NCBI GenBank assembly: GCA_965223095.1 | Contig: OZ244979.1 | Location: 1,488,001 to 1,552,000 of the forward strand | DNA length: 64,000 bases | Direction: 5' to 3' | Source: J054 sp965223095 | GTDB lineage: Bacteria; Pseudomonadota; Gammaproteobacteria; Steroidobacterales; GCA-2729495 | Shown: positions 38,327 through 47,849 of the stretch, in pieces | Layout: every line of letters starts with the position of its first letter | Numbering within the stretch: position 1 is the stretch's first letter | The notes under the pieces: generated by a model | The model's database searches: none | The model's input: only the letters and a program-made list of their open reading frames with translations | Told to the model about the DNA's origin: nothing | Position numbers and translations under genes: made by a program

Positions 38327-40182
38327 AGTTTGTCGGCCAGATAAGTTTCCATCACCCGGCGCGCCACCGGTGCGGCGACCCGGCTGCCGCTTTCGCCGTT
38401 TTCAATAACCACGGCCACCGCAATGCGCGGTTTTTCCAGGGGCGCGAAGGCCACGAACAAGGCATGGTCGCGCATCCTCTCCTCGATTTCTTCAGCGTTA
38501 TATTCTTCGTCTTGGGCCACGCTAAAAACCTGGGCGGTGCCGCTTTTGCCGGCCATGGTGAAGGGCGCAGTACCACCGACGCTGCGTGCGGTGCCCCGGG
38601 GGCCCTGCAGCACGGCGTTCATGGCGCCGATGATTCGATCCCAATGTTCGTCGTTTTCCAATTTCACCGATGGCAGCACAACCGGATCCATCAGTGTTAA
38701 CTCGCCTGTGTCGAGATCCCGTGTACCGCGTAACAAAGAAGGCTGGTAGCGTTGGCCGCGCGCGGCAATGGTGGCGGTTGCGTGGGCTAGCTGCAGCGGT
38801 GTGGTCAAGAGATAACCCTGGCCGATGCCGGCAATGACGGTTTCGCCGGGGAACCAAACTTGATCTTCGCGACGGCTGAAGGCGGTTCGCTTCCATGCCT
38901 GATTAGGTACCAGACCAGGCTTTTCACCGGCAATATCCAAGCCGGTGGTGGCGCCCAGGCCGAAACCTTTCAGATAGTCAGCCATGCGCTCAATGCCAAG
39001 CTCCGTGGCCAGGCTATAAAAATAAACATCGCAGGATTGTGCAATGGCATTGTGTAGATCCACAGGCCCGTGACCCGCGGGCTTCCAGTCACGATAGCGA
39101 TGAGACTTTCCTGGCAAGCGGTAGTAACCACCGCAATAGTGCGTTTCGTCGGGGTCACGGATGTCATGCACCAAACCTGCCAGGCCAACAATGGGCTTGA
39201 TGGTCGAACCTGGCGGATAAGCGCCGCGGAGTGCGCGATTGAACAGCGGCCTGTCCGGGTCTTCTTGCAGTAGGCGATAGTCTTTGCGCGACAATCCACT
39301 GCTGATTGCATTGGAATCAAAACTTGGCGCGCTGGCAAAGACCAAGACTTCTCCGTTGTCGGGATCGATGGCAACCACCGCACCGCGTCGGTCTTGCAGC
39401 TCTTCTGCGGCCACCAGTTGGGAATTCACATCGAGACTGAGTACTAAATCGCTACCGGGCTGGGCTGCGTCGCTGCTGAGCACCTCCATGATGCGACCCC
39501 GCGCGTTCACCAGTACCTCGGCATGGCCGACGTCACCGTGCAACCGGTCTTCAAAACTGCGTTCCACTGAAATTTTGCCGATCTGCGGTGTGCCGGCGTA
39601 GTCCGTAGGGTCCAACTCTTGGGCTTCGGCGGCACTGATACCGCCCACATAGCCTAAGGCGTGAGATAACGATGCGCCGTAGGGGTAGTGTCGGGCCAGA
39701 CGGGCACGAATCTCCACGCCCGGAAAGCGGGGTCGTTGTACCGCAAACCGGGCGACGACATCGTCGGACAATTGCTGGCGGATCGGGATGGCATCAAAGC
39801 GACGACGAGCGGCAATGACTTCACGCAACTCGGGCAAATCTTCAGCGGCAATTAACTCATAGTCCGCCAGGCGTCGCAGGGTATCTTCGATGTCCGGCAC
39901 CTGCTCAGGCGTTAACTCAAGTTGGTAGCTCGGCAGATTTTCAGCCAGGACTTTTCCATTGCGATCAAAGACCAGACCGCGCGGCGGGGGCAGTGGCTGA
40001 ACCCTGATGCGGTTGCCCTGGGACTGGGCCGAAAAATAATCGTATTCGGCAATTTGCAGTTGTACGAGCCGGCCGATGACGATCCCCGTGAGTCCCAGCG
40101 CCAGGACTGTGGCGATGATCACACGCTGGGTGAACAGCCTTTGTTCGGACCAATGATCCTTAATGCGTAGGGTGGCGGCCAT
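38323..40182 (-). CDS. mrdA: Penicillin-binding protein 2, elongasome transpeptidase
   Basis: 619 aa from ATG 40182. N-terminal membrane helix (VIIATVLALGLTGIVIGRLV), dimerisation domain, and transpeptidase motifs: STIK (YPPGSTIKPIVG), a SxN-type SCD in AQSCDVYFY, and KSG (MAGKSGTAQV). It crosslinks glycan made by RodA. The frame extends upstream into mreD without conservation. Confidence 0.96.
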   Translation of the reverse strand: MAATLRIKDHWSEQRLFTQRVIIATVLALGLTGIVIGRLVQLQIAEYDYFSAQSQGNRIRVQPLPPPRGLVFDRNGKVLAENLPSYQLELTPEQVPDIEDTLRRLADYELIAAEDLPELREVIAARRRFDAIPIRQQLSDDVVARFAVQRPRFPGVEIRARLARHYPYGASLSHALGYVGGISAAEAQELDPTDYAGTPQIGKISVERSFEDRLHGDVGHAEVLVNARGRIMEVLSSDAAQPGSDLVLSLDVNSQLVAAEELQDRRGAVVAIDPDNGEVLVFASAPSFDSNAISSGLSRKDYRLLQEDPDRPLFNRALRGAYPPGSTIKPIVGLAGLVHDIRDPDETHYCGGYYRLPGKSHRYRDWKPAGHGPVDLHNAIAQSCDVYFYSLATELGIERMADYLKGFGLGATTGLDIAGEKPGLVPNQAWKRTAFSRREDQVWFPGETVIAGIGQGYLLTTPLQLAHATATIAARGQRYQPSLLRGTRDLDTGELTLMDPVVLPSVKLENDEHWDRIIGAMNAVLQGPRGTARSVGGTAPFTMAGKSGTAQVFSVAQDEEYNAEEIEERMRDHALFVAFAPLEKPRIAVAVVIENGESGSRVAAPVARRVMETYLADKL

Positions 40183-40184
40183 GA

Positions 40185-40685
40185 TCAATTCAGGGAGCGA
40201 CGTTTGAATTCGAGGCGCTCGCGCACCCGGTCCATGAAGGCCATGACCAATGGCCAGAGCAATCCGCCGACAACGGCTTGCGTCCAGCGCGCCATGCCCA
40301 CGGGCGGATTGCCCGCCACACCGTCGATCCAAAACAATAAGAAGGCTTCGATGCTCAGTAAGGCGAACACGGTCGCTGTGAGTTGCCACAGCGGAAAGAT
40401 ACGAATTTGCAAATGAAATCGCAGGGTGATGTAACTCACAATGCTGAGGGTCATGGCGTGCTGGCCCAGGGTGTCACCTTGTAAGATATCGAGCAATAAT
40501 CCCAGCAGCCAAGCCGTACCGACGCTGATATGCCGGGGCCACATCATGGTCCAATAGATCACGGCCAGGGTGGCAAAGGCCGGTCGATAGGGCGTTAGGC
40601 CATCGCCGAGGGGCAGGCTCATCAGGCCCGCGCAGCCGATCATGACCAACCACACCGGCCAGCGTTTCGCCGGGCGGCGGCTCAT
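40185..40685 (-). CDS. mreD: Rod-shape-determining protein MreD
   Basis: 166 aa with about five hydrophobic segments (GDGLTPYRPAFATLAVIYWTM, AWLLGLLLDILQGDTLGQHA). The LLDILQGxxLGQHA block is typical. Overlaps mreC by 4 bp and is 2 bp from mrdA. Confidence 0.93.
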   Translation of the reverse strand: MSRRPAKRWPVWLVMIGCAGLMSLPLGDGLTPYRPAFATLAVIYWTMMWPRHISVGTAWLLGLLLDILQGDTLGQHAMTLSIVSYITLRFHLQIRIFPLWQLTATVFALLSIEAFLLFWIDGVAGNPPVGMARWTQAVVGGLLWPLVMAFMDRVRERLEFKRRSLN

Positions 40686-41620
40686 GGGCTTGCCTCGCTC
40701 TGTGGCGTTTCCACGTCACGTTCTGGTTCGATGCCGGTATCGCTTGCAGTTTCTGCCATGGGCGGTTCTTCGGGTACGGGGTTGCCCGGCCAGATCAATA
40801 GCACTTCACGAATTCGGCTGAGGGCCGCGGCCGGTTCAGCTTCGACACTGAGAAATTCATCGCCGGGTTGGCTGCTGATATTGCTGATATAACCCACGGG
40901 GTAGCCTGCGGGAAAACTTCCACCCAAGCCTGAAGTCACTAGCAGGTCGCCCACCCGAACATCGGTATTGCGGGGCATGAAGGGTAGGGACAATTGATCG
41001 AGGCGGCCGGTGCCCACGGCAATGGTCCGTTGTCGATTGCGCAGCAATTCAACCGGCAGGGCATGATCCACATCGGTAATGAGAATGGCTTCGGCGGAAA
41101 AAATATGGTCGCGCGTCACCTGGCCCACGACACCATTCGCATCAATCATGGCTTGGCCCACAAAGACTTCGTCGCGGCTGCCTTTATTGACGACGATGCG
41201 ATGGCGAAACGGGTTCATGTCTACGGACATGATTTCAGCGATGAGTACCCGATCGCCCACCTTGGCGGTGGAATCCAATAGACTGCGCAAGCGCGCATTT
41301 TCAGTTTCCAGTGAGGCCAAACGTTGCAGACGCGCGCTTTGTTCGAGCAAGCGTTGCTCGAGCTCGAACTTCTCATCCCGCAAGCTGCCGCGCGTGGCAA
41401 AACTATCGGCTAACCAATGCCCCATGGCTGACGGGGCGTTGACCACCAAGTGAATGGGGTAGGCCGCGGCGGCCATGACACGTCGTAAATCGCGGATTAG
41501 ATTGCTGCGCCCATCAGCGATCATGAGCACGACGGAAATCACGCAGATTACCGCTAGGCGAAGTCCCGGGCTCGTTTCACGAAACCCGCGCTGTTCACTA
41601 TTAGCTGCGCTGAGGGCCAT
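40682..41620 (-). CDS. mreC: Rod-shape-determining protein MreC
   Basis: 312 aa. One N-terminal membrane helix, a coiled coil (EKFELEQRLLEQSARLQRLASLETENARLRSLL), then the beta domains (VNKGSRDEVFVGQAMIDANGVVGQV). The acidic, Pro-rich tail is variable. It links MreB to PBP2/RodA in the periplasm. Confidence 0.95.
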   Translation of the reverse strand: MALSAANSEQRGFRETSPGLRLAVICVISVVLMIADGRSNLIRDLRRVMAAAAYPIHLVVNAPSAMGHWLADSFATRGSLRDEKFELEQRLLEQSARLQRLASLETENARLRSLLDSTAKVGDRVLIAEIMSVDMNPFRHRIVVNKGSRDEVFVGQAMIDANGVVGQVTRDHIFSAEAILITDVDHALPVELLRNRQRTIAVGTGRLDQLSLPFMPRNTDVRVGDLLVTSGLGGSFPAGYPVGYISNISSQPGDEFLSVEAEPAAALSRIREVLLIWPGNPVPEEPPMAETASDTGIEPERDVETPQSEASP

Positions 41621-41687
41621 CTACCACGCCTGCTATGAACGCATACCCACTAAGCACCTGGGCACCCATGGTGTTGCTGCTGCGGGG

Positions 41688-42731
41688 TCAGTCGAGCCCG
41701 AATACCGACGGACCGTGTTCGTCCATTAATTCAATGACTCGACCGCCGCCGCGGGCCACACAGGTCAAGGGATCATCGGCAACGACCACGGGTAAGCCGG
41801 TCTCTTCCATGAGTAGCTTATCTAGATCACGGAGCAATGCGCCGCCACCGGTCAACACAATACCGCGTTCGGCAACATCCGCGCCCAGTTCCGGAGGTGT
41901 CTGCTCCAGTGCGCCTTTTACGGCACCCACAATACCCTGCAAGGGTTCTTGCAAGGCTTCGAGAATTTCATTGCTGTTCAAGCTGAAGCTACGCGGCACG
42001 CCTTCGGAAAGATTGCGGCCTTTGACGGATATTTCCTTCACTTCGTCGCCCGGGTAAGCCGAACCTATCTCATGTTTAATGCGCTCGGCCGTGGCTTCGC
42101 CGATCAAAATCCCATAGTTGCGGCGCACATAATTAATGATGGCTTCGTCGAAGCGATCACCGCCTACCCGCACCGAGGCGGCGTAAACAATTCCGTTCAG
42201 CGAAATAACTGCCACTTCGGAAGTGCCGCCGCCGATATCCAAAACCATTGAACCGCGCGCTTCATGCACGGGCATGCCCGCACCAATGGCCGCGGCCATA
42301 GGTTCTTCGATCAAGAAGACTTTGCGGGCCCCAGCGCCCTCTGCCGATTCACGAATGGCGCGCCGTTCCACCTGGGTAGAACCATAGGGCACGCAAATGA
42401 GCACGCGCGGACTGGGGCGAAAGTAACGCCCCGGATGGGCCTTGCGAATAAAATGCTGCAGCATTTTTTCCGTCACGGTGAAATCCGCGATGACGCCGTC
42501 TTTCAGGGGTCGAATGGCAGTGATATTGCCGGGTGTGCGGCCCAGCATGCTTTTGGCTTCTGCGCCTACCGCTTCGACGGTCTTGCCGCCGCGCCCTGGT
42601 TCCTCACGAATAGCGACCACGGACGGTTCGTCGAGGACGATGCCGTGCCCGCTTAAATAGATAAGTGTGTTGGCAGTCCCCAGATCGATCGATAAATCGT
42701 TGGAGAAGTAGCCGAGAACCCGTTTGAGCAT
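41688..42731 (-). CDS. mreB: Actin-like rod-shape protein MreB
   Basis: 347 aa. DLGTANTLIYLSGHGIVLDEPSVVA is phosphate loop 1, and DIGGGTSEVAVISLNGIV phosphate loop 2. Full length. First gene of the elongasome run, divergent from gatC. An imperfect hairpin (GTAACCCG/CGGGCTAC, 42752-42774) lies in its 5' leader. Confidence 0.97.
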   Translation of the reverse strand: MLKRVLGYFSNDLSIDLGTANTLIYLSGHGIVLDEPSVVAIREEPGRGGKTVEAVGAEAKSMLGRTPGNITAIRPLKDGVIADFTVTEKMLQHFIRKAHPGRYFRPSPRVLICVPYGSTQVERRAIRESAEGAGARKVFLIEEPMAAAIGAGMPVHEARGSMVLDIGGGTSEVAVISLNGIVYAASVRVGGDRFDEAIINYVRRNYGILIGEATAERIKHEIGSAYPGDEVKEISVKGRNLSEGVPRSFSLNSNEILEALQEPLQGIVGAVKGALEQTPPELGADVAERGIVLTGGGALLRDLDKLLMEETGLPVVVADDPLTCVARGGGRVIELMDEHGPSVFGLD

Positions 42732-42808
42732 TGCCCCCCGGCCCGCGAAAAGTAACCCGTAAAACGCGGGCTACTCTAGCAACGGGGGGGCGTTTGCACA
42801 ACTGCGGG

Positions 42809-42816
42809 TGTATGAT
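42809..42816 (+). promoter_or_regulatory. Possible extended -10 of the gatCAB promoter
   Basis: TGTATGAT lies 38 bp before the gatC GTG, in the mreB-gatC divergent gap. No good -35 hexamer is at 17 bp, as is common for extended -10 promoters. Confidence 0.4.
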
Positions 42817-42854
42817 GACGCGCTTTTCACGGAACGCGGAATAGGGTTGAGCAG

Positions 42855-43142
42855 GTGTCTTTAACGGCCAAAGAGATTCAGGATATCGCGCAATTGTCCC
42901 GCCTTAAGGTCGCGGCGGACGAAGTGGACGACTATGTGGCTAAGTTGTCCAACATCCTCGATCTCGTCGCGCAGCTAGACCAGGTGGATACCAGCGGTGT
43001 TGAGCCCATGGCTCACCCGCTAAACATGGCGCAGCGCCTGCGGCCGGATGAAGTCACAGCCACCGATCGCCGGGATCTCTATCAGCAAAATGCCAGCGAT
43101 GTGGCCCAGGGTTTATACCGGGTGCCGCGTGTCATCGAATAG
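42855..43142 (+). CDS. gatC: Glutamyl/aspartyl-tRNA amidotransferase subunit C
   Basis: 95 aa, GTG start. SLTAKEIQDIAQLSRLKV, ILDLVAQLDQVDTSGVEPMAHPL are the family blocks. GatC holds GatA and GatB together. First gene of gatCAB. The host therefore makes Gln-tRNA and/or Asn-tRNA by the indirect route. Confidence 0.95.
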   Translation: MSLTAKEIQDIAQLSRLKVAADEVDDYVAKLSNILDLVAQLDQVDTSGVEPMAHPLNMAQRLRPDEVTATDRRDLYQQNASDVAQGLYRVPRVIE

Positions 43143-43163
43143 TCGCCCGGGTTTCGGATTCTC

Positions 43164-44621
43164 GTGACCGCCAGCCGCCAGACCGTGACTGAAATGAGCC
43201 TTGCCCTTGACGCCGGGCAGGTTTCTAGCCGTGAATTGACACAGGCTTGTTTAGCCAGAATCGAGCAGCAGGACAGTCAACTTCGCTCGTTTATAACGGT
43301 GATGCCCGAGCAGGCTTTGGCGGCGGCTGATGCGGCGGACCAGCGTCGTGCCGCTGGCGATGCCGGACCGCTGACCGGCGTACCCATTGGCCACAAAGAC
43401 ATCTTTTGTACCCAGGGTGTGCGCACCAGTTGTGGTTCGCGCATGCTGGAGAATTTCACACCCCCTTACAACGCCACGGTGGTGGCGCGGCTGGCAGAAG
43501 CCGGTGCGGTCTGCGTGGGCAAGACCAATATGGATGAGTTCGCCATGGGTTCATCCACCGAGACCAGCTACTACGGCGTCGTCAGCAATCCTTGGGACCT
43601 GGCGCGTTCCGCCGGGGGGTCGTCGGGCGGTTCCGCGGCCGCCGTGGCCGCGGGCTTGGTGCCGGCCGCCACGGGCACCGACACGGGGGGATCCATTCGC
43701 CAGCCCGCCGCCTTGACCGGAATTACCGGCTTCAAGCCGACTTATGGCCGCGTGTCCCGCTATGGAATGATCGCTTTTGCCTCCAGCCTGGACCAGGCCG
43801 GGGTATTAGGCCTCTGCGCCGAGGACGTGGCCCTGCTGATGCAAGCGATGGCGGGTTTCGACCCGCGGGACTCCACCTGTGCCGACGTGGCGGTGCCTAA
43901 TTATCGCGAGGCTTTGAGCGGTTCGGTGCGGGGCAAACGCATTGGTGTGCCTAAGCAGTTTTTTGACGCAGGACTAGATGCTGACTGTGCGGCTCATATC
44001 AGAGCGGCTTTGCAGGTCTTTGAGTCCCTCGGTGCGGTGATTGAAGAAATCGAGTTGCCGCATCTCAGCCTGTCCGTGCCGACCTACTACATCGTTGCTC
44101 CCGCCGAAGCCTCGTCAAATTTATCGCGCTTTGACGGTGTGCGATTTGGCTATCGAGATCCAGACGCTCAAGATCTCGACGCGCTCTATATCGAAACCCG
44201 AAAAACGGGTTTCGGCCCTGAGGTGAAGCGCCGCATCATGACGGGCACCTATGTGTTGTCGGCCGGTTACTACGATGCCTATTACTTGCAAGCCCAAAAA
44301 GCCCGGCAGCTCATCGCCGAGGATTTTCGGCAATGTTTCGAGCGCGTTGACCTGATCGCCGGCCCAACAACACCGACACCGGCGTTTCGCCTGGGTGACA
44401 AGCTGGACGATCCGGTGCAGATGTATCTAAATGATATCTACACCATTGCGGTAAACCTGGCGGGATTGCCAGGCGCTTCCATCCCTTGTGGATTCGTCGA
44501 TGGTTTGCCCGTGGGCTTGCAGCTCATTGGGCCCGCTTTCGGCGATTCGCGGGTATTGAATTTCGCGCACCAATTTCAGCAGGCGACCGACTGGCATCGC
44601 GCGGCACCGGAGCTGGCCTAA
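43164..44621 (+). CDS. gatA: Glutamyl/aspartyl-tRNA amidotransferase subunit A
   Basis: 485 aa amidase. The Ser-cisSer-Lys triad lies in GVPIGHKDIFCTQGV (Lys) and GGSSGGSAAAVAAGLVP with TDTGGSIRQPAA. It releases ammonia from glutamine for GatB. Its stop TAA overlaps the gatB ATG. Confidence 0.97.
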   Translation: MTASRQTVTEMSLALDAGQVSSRELTQACLARIEQQDSQLRSFITVMPEQALAAADAADQRRAAGDAGPLTGVPIGHKDIFCTQGVRTSCGSRMLENFTPPYNATVVARLAEAGAVCVGKTNMDEFAMGSSTETSYYGVVSNPWDLARSAGGSSGGSAAAVAAGLVPAATGTDTGGSIRQPAALTGITGFKPTYGRVSRYGMIAFASSLDQAGVLGLCAEDVALLMQAMAGFDPRDSTCADVAVPNYREALSGSVRGKRIGVPKQFFDAGLDADCAAHIRAALQVFESLGAVIEEIELPHLSLSVPTYYIVAPAEASSNLSRFDGVRFGYRDPDAQDLDALYIETRKTGFGPEVKRRIMTGTYVLSAGYYDAYYLQAQKARQLIAEDFRQCFERVDLIAGPTTPTPAFRLGDKLDDPVQMYLNDIYTIAVNLAGLPGASIPCGFVDGLPVGLQLIGPAFGDSRVLNFAHQFQQATDWHRAAPELA

Positions 44622-46054
44622 TGGCTTGGGAAACCGTCATCGGCCTAGAGATCCACGCGCAACTGGCCACGCGCAGCAAAATTTTTTCGGGCTCGCCGAC
44701 GACTTACGGGGCTGAACCCAATACGCAAGCCGATCTGGTGGATTTAGGCTACCCGGGCGTGTTGCCGGTACTCAATGCCGAAGCCCTGCGATTGGCGGTG
44801 AAATTTGGCCTGGCCATCGGTGCCACCATCTCCAAACGATCCGTTTTTGCCCGCAAGAATTATTTTTATCCGGATCTGCCCAAGGGTTATCAAATCAGCC
44901 AGTATGAGCTGCCCATTGTGCAAACCGGCCAGCTCGTTCTGCGCTTACCCGCGGGAGAAAAAACCGTTGGCATCACGCGAGCCCATCTTGAAGAGGATGC
45001 GGGCAAGTCATTGCACGACCGGTTTGAGGATGCCAGCGGTATTGATTTGAATCGCGCGGGCACGCCCTTGCTGGAAATCGTTTCCGAGCCTGATATGCGC
45101 AGCTCGGCCGAGGCCGTGCTCTACATGCGCAGCATTCATCAGTTGGTGCGTTATCTAGATATCTGCGACGGCAATATGCAGGAAGGCTCATTTCGTTGTG
45201 ACGCCAACGTGTCGATTCGGCGCGCGGGTGATGACGCCTTGGGCACGCGTACGGAAATCAAAAACTTAAATTCCTTCCGCTTCATTGAAAAAGCCATCGA
45301 CTACGAAGTGGAACGGCAGATCGATGTGATTGAGGGCGGTGGCGAAGTCGTACAAGAAACGCGTCTTTACGATTCAGACCGCGACGAGACGCGGCCCATG
45401 CGCAGCAAAGAAGAGGCCAACGACTACCGTTATTTTCCGGACCCCGACCTGCTGCCGGTTGTGCTGGATGACGCTTACATTCAAGCGGTCGCCGCCGAGT
45501 TACCCGAGCTACCGGGTGCGAAGCAGGCGCGCTTCATCAATGACTACGGTTTGCGCGCCGATGATGTGGAAATTCTCGCGGGCAGCCGAGCGCTGGCCGA
45601 TTATTTTGAAGCGGTCGTAAAAGTTCTGGGCGACGATTCTAAAATGGCCGCCAATTGGGTCGTCGGTGAACTGGCCGGCGCCCTGAACCGGGATGGCCTC
45701 GACATCGACGCGAGCCGGGTGTCCGCCGATGCTTTGGGCAGCCTGCTACAGCGCATCAAGGATGGGACCATCTCCGGCAAGATCGCCAAGGAAGTATTTG
45801 AGGCGATGTGGGCGGGCGAAGGTGATGCCGACACCATTATCGAACAGCGGGGCTTAAAACAAATCACCGACGCCGGGGCCATCGAAAGAATAGTGGATGA
45901 AACCCTCGCGGCCAACGTGGCGCAAGTTCAGCAGTACCGCGACGGTAACACCAAGGTGCTCGGCTTTTTCGTTGGCAAGATCATGCAGGCCACGCAGGGC
46001 AAAGCCAATCCCAAGCAGGTTAATGAAGTTCTCCGGCAGAAATTGGCGGAGTGA
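44621..46054 (+). CDS. gatB: Glutamyl/aspartyl-tRNA amidotransferase subunit B
   Basis: 477 aa from ATG 44621. WETVIGLEIHAQLATRSKIFSG, YPDLPKGYQISQYELPI and NRAGTPLLEIVSEPDMRS are hallmark blocks. The C-terminal YqeY-like helical domain ends GKANPKQVNEVLRQKL. Kinase/amidase subunit that modifies mischarged tRNA. Confidence 0.97.
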   Translation: MAWETVIGLEIHAQLATRSKIFSGSPTTYGAEPNTQADLVDLGYPGVLPVLNAEALRLAVKFGLAIGATISKRSVFARKNYFYPDLPKGYQISQYELPIVQTGQLVLRLPAGEKTVGITRAHLEEDAGKSLHDRFEDASGIDLNRAGTPLLEIVSEPDMRSSAEAVLYMRSIHQLVRYLDICDGNMQEGSFRCDANVSIRRAGDDALGTRTEIKNLNSFRFIEKAIDYEVERQIDVIEGGGEVVQETRLYDSDRDETRPMRSKEEANDYRYFPDPDLLPVVLDDAYIQAVAAELPELPGAKQARFINDYGLRADDVEILAGSRALADYFEAVVKVLGDDSKMAANWVVGELAGALNRDGLDIDASRVSADALGSLLQRIKDGTISGKIAKEVFEAMWAGEGDADTIIEQRGLKQITDAGAIERIVDETLAANVAQVQQYRDGNTKVLGFFVGKIMQATQGKANPKQVNEVLRQKLAE

Positions 46055-46237
46055 TTTTACGGCGCGACAAAATGAGCCACGGTGTGGCAAGACAGAGAGA
46101 TTGCTAGATTCCCATGGCCTTGATGATGCCTTCCAGCTAAGTCAGCAAGTTACCGGCTACGCGTTGATGGTATGGCCAAGGCGGTTCCCAGTAGCGTCGA
46201 GTCTTAGATCAAGCGTGGCGGAGAAGGACACCGGGCA
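46055..46237. other. Gap after gatB
   Basis: 183 bp. I see no gene, terminator with a T-run, or recognisable repeat. It may hold the promoter of the SnoaL-like gene; no consensus boxes stand out. Confidence 0.4.
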
Positions 46238-46624
46238 ATGAGCGAAAAATTGGCGGCAAATAAGCGCAATGCGCAGGCTTTTTACGATTTGATGTTTAAT
46301 CAATGCAAGCCGCGCGAGGCGATCAGTCAATATGCGGGCGATGAATATATTCAGCACAACCCGCATGTGGCCGATGGTAAAGAAGCCTTCATCGACTATT
46401 TTGACCGGATGGCTGCCGAATATCCTGGTAAGAAAGTACACTTCAAAAGAGCCATTGCCGAAGATGACTACGTGGTGTTGCACTGCCACCAGCAATGGCC
46501 GGGCGACGAAGACTATGCCGGAATCGATATTTTTCGCTTCGATGCGCAGGGAAAAATAGTGGAGCATTGGGATGTGCTACAGATCGTGAGCCCCGAGTCG
46601 AAAAACGACAACGGCTTGTTCTAG
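46238..46624 (+). CDS. SnoaL-like / NTF2-fold protein
   Basis: 128 aa. The NTF2-like pattern typical of the SnoaL-like polyketide-cyclase group: NAQAFYDLMFNQCKPREAISQYAGDEYIQHNPHVADGKEAFIDYF, VVLHCHQQWPGDEDYAGIDIFRFDAQGKIVEHWDVLQ. Members act on varied small molecules; the substrate is unknown. Stands alone between gatB and the methionine operon. Confidence 0.88.
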   Translation: MSEKLAANKRNAQAFYDLMFNQCKPREAISQYAGDEYIQHNPHVADGKEAFIDYFDRMAAEYPGKKVHFKRAIAEDDYVVLHCHQQWPGDEDYAGIDIFRFDAQGKIVEHWDVLQIVSPESKNDNGLF

Positions 46625-46853
46625 CCATTCGCCGCTATCTCCGTTCCAGCTCGTTATTGCCACCGACGTTTGCGGGGCGAGCGCCTTAGTCTAGGAATCG
46701 CCGCTAGCTTCCAGGCGACCAGGCCGTTATCCGTTGAGCCTGTTTGACGAATATACGGATATTTCACGTCATTTATCCACTTGATCGAGTGATATATCGT
46801 TATTTAGCGGTCGGCTGACTACGGATCGAGAGTCTACGGGTGGCACTGGCAAT

Positions 46854-46875
46854 AATATAAAGATATCTTTATATT
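46854..46875. promoter_or_regulatory. 22 bp perfect palindrome upstream of arsR-metF-metH
   Basis: The core ATATAAAGATATCTTTATAT (46855-46874) is extended by one matching base on each side. It ends 8 bp before the ATG of the ArsR-type gene. The sequence type recalls operators of SahR-like ArsR regulators that control the methionine/SAH cycle (from memory). It probably overlaps the promoter, giving autoregulation. Confidence 0.75.
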
Positions 46876-46883
46876 TACGCGCC

Positions 46884-47849
46884 ATGTCCTTGGCGCAAGT
46901 TTCAAAAGCCCTGAAGGCCGCGGCTGATCCCAGTCGCTTGCGTTTGCTGGCGGCTTTATCGCAGGGCGAGACCAGCGTGGGGGAGTTGCAAACCGTGTTG
47001 GGCCAAAGCCAACCGCGGGTTTCGCGTCACCTCCGCTTGCTCACCGAGTCGGGGCTGGTACAACGATTTCGCGAAGGTCATTGGGTGTATTACCGCCTGG
47101 ATGACGGCATGCCGGCGCGAACATTGCAGCAGGCCATTCAGGCCTGGTTCGATCCACGCGACCCCCAGTTGACCCTGGACCGGCAGGCCTTGGCTGCCAT
47201 CAAAGCCCGTCGTCGTAAAGATGCTTATGCGTCGGGTGCCCGGGATTCAGCGCCGATATTTTCCGGCCCGAGACCAGAGCGTAAAGAAATTGCCGCTGCC
47301 GTGGCCGATGTGTTGCCGGCGAACCAGTTGGAATCAGTCCTAAGCTTGGGCTGTAGCACGCCAGGCTTGCTGGAGTCACTGGCCCCGCGCACGAGGCGAA
47401 TGATCGCTGTCGAGACCCACCGGGCACAGCGTAGTTTAGCGCGTACACGCATCGCGGATGCCGGCTTTGCAAATTGCAGTATTCGAACGGCCGATTTCCA
47501 AGCACTCACTTTTTCCGATGGCGCTTTCGACTGCGTGGTTCTCGACACAATGCTCAGTGTCAGTGAAGACCCGCGCGGGGCATTACAAGAAGCGCTGCGC
47601 GTGTTGGGCCGGTCTGGTCAGTTGTTCATTTTGGACCGCATTGAACCCGCGCTGGTGCAGCTACAGCCGCGGGGTCGAAGTGCAGCGCTGATTGAAAATC
47701 AGCTGGTCACGCGACTGGCGGAACAGGGCTGCGAAATACAAAGCCGCTACTGGTTTCCTGGGCGTCAATTGGCCTATGCCTTATTCACCGCGCGGCGCAA
47801 TGCGGCCCGCCTGCGCAGGGAAGCCTCTGCCCGAGCCCATAAATTATGA
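46884..47849 (+). CDS. ArsR-family regulator fused to a SAM-methyltransferase-like domain
   Basis: 321 aa. Residues 1-95 are an ArsR winged helix (AQVSKALKAAADPSRLRLLAALSQGETSVGELQTVLGQSQPRVSRHLRLLTESGLV). Residues 135-300 are a class I methyltransferase-like fold (ESVLSLGCSTPGLLESL, DCVVLDTMLSVSEDPRGALQEALRVL). The glycine motif LSLGCSTPG is degenerate, so it may sense SAM or SAH rather than methylate. Overlaps metF by 4 bp. It probably controls the operon through the palindrome upstream. Confidence 0.85.
   Translation: MSLAQVSKALKAAADPSRLRLLAALSQGETSVGELQTVLGQSQPRVSRHLRLLTESGLVQRFREGHWVYYRLDDGMPARTLQQAIQAWFDPRDPQLTLDRQALAAIKARRRKDAYASGARDSAPIFSGPRPERKEIAAAVADVLPANQLESVLSLGCSTPGLLESLAPRTRRMIAVETHRAQRSLARTRIADAGFANCSIRTADFQALTFSDGAFDCVVLDTMLSVSEDPRGALQEALRVLGRSGQLFILDRIEPALVQLQPRGRSAALIENQLVTRLAEQGCEIQSRYWFPGRQLAYALFTARRNAARLRREASARAHKL

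Noticed and set aside
40185..40389. Upstream extension of mrdA to 40389
   Set aside because: It would overlap mreD in another frame, and the family start MAATLRIKDHW matches ATG 40182.
42752..42774. Riboswitch or terminator at the mreB leader hairpin
   Set aside because: Short imperfect 8 bp stem with no T-run or known riboswitch signature.
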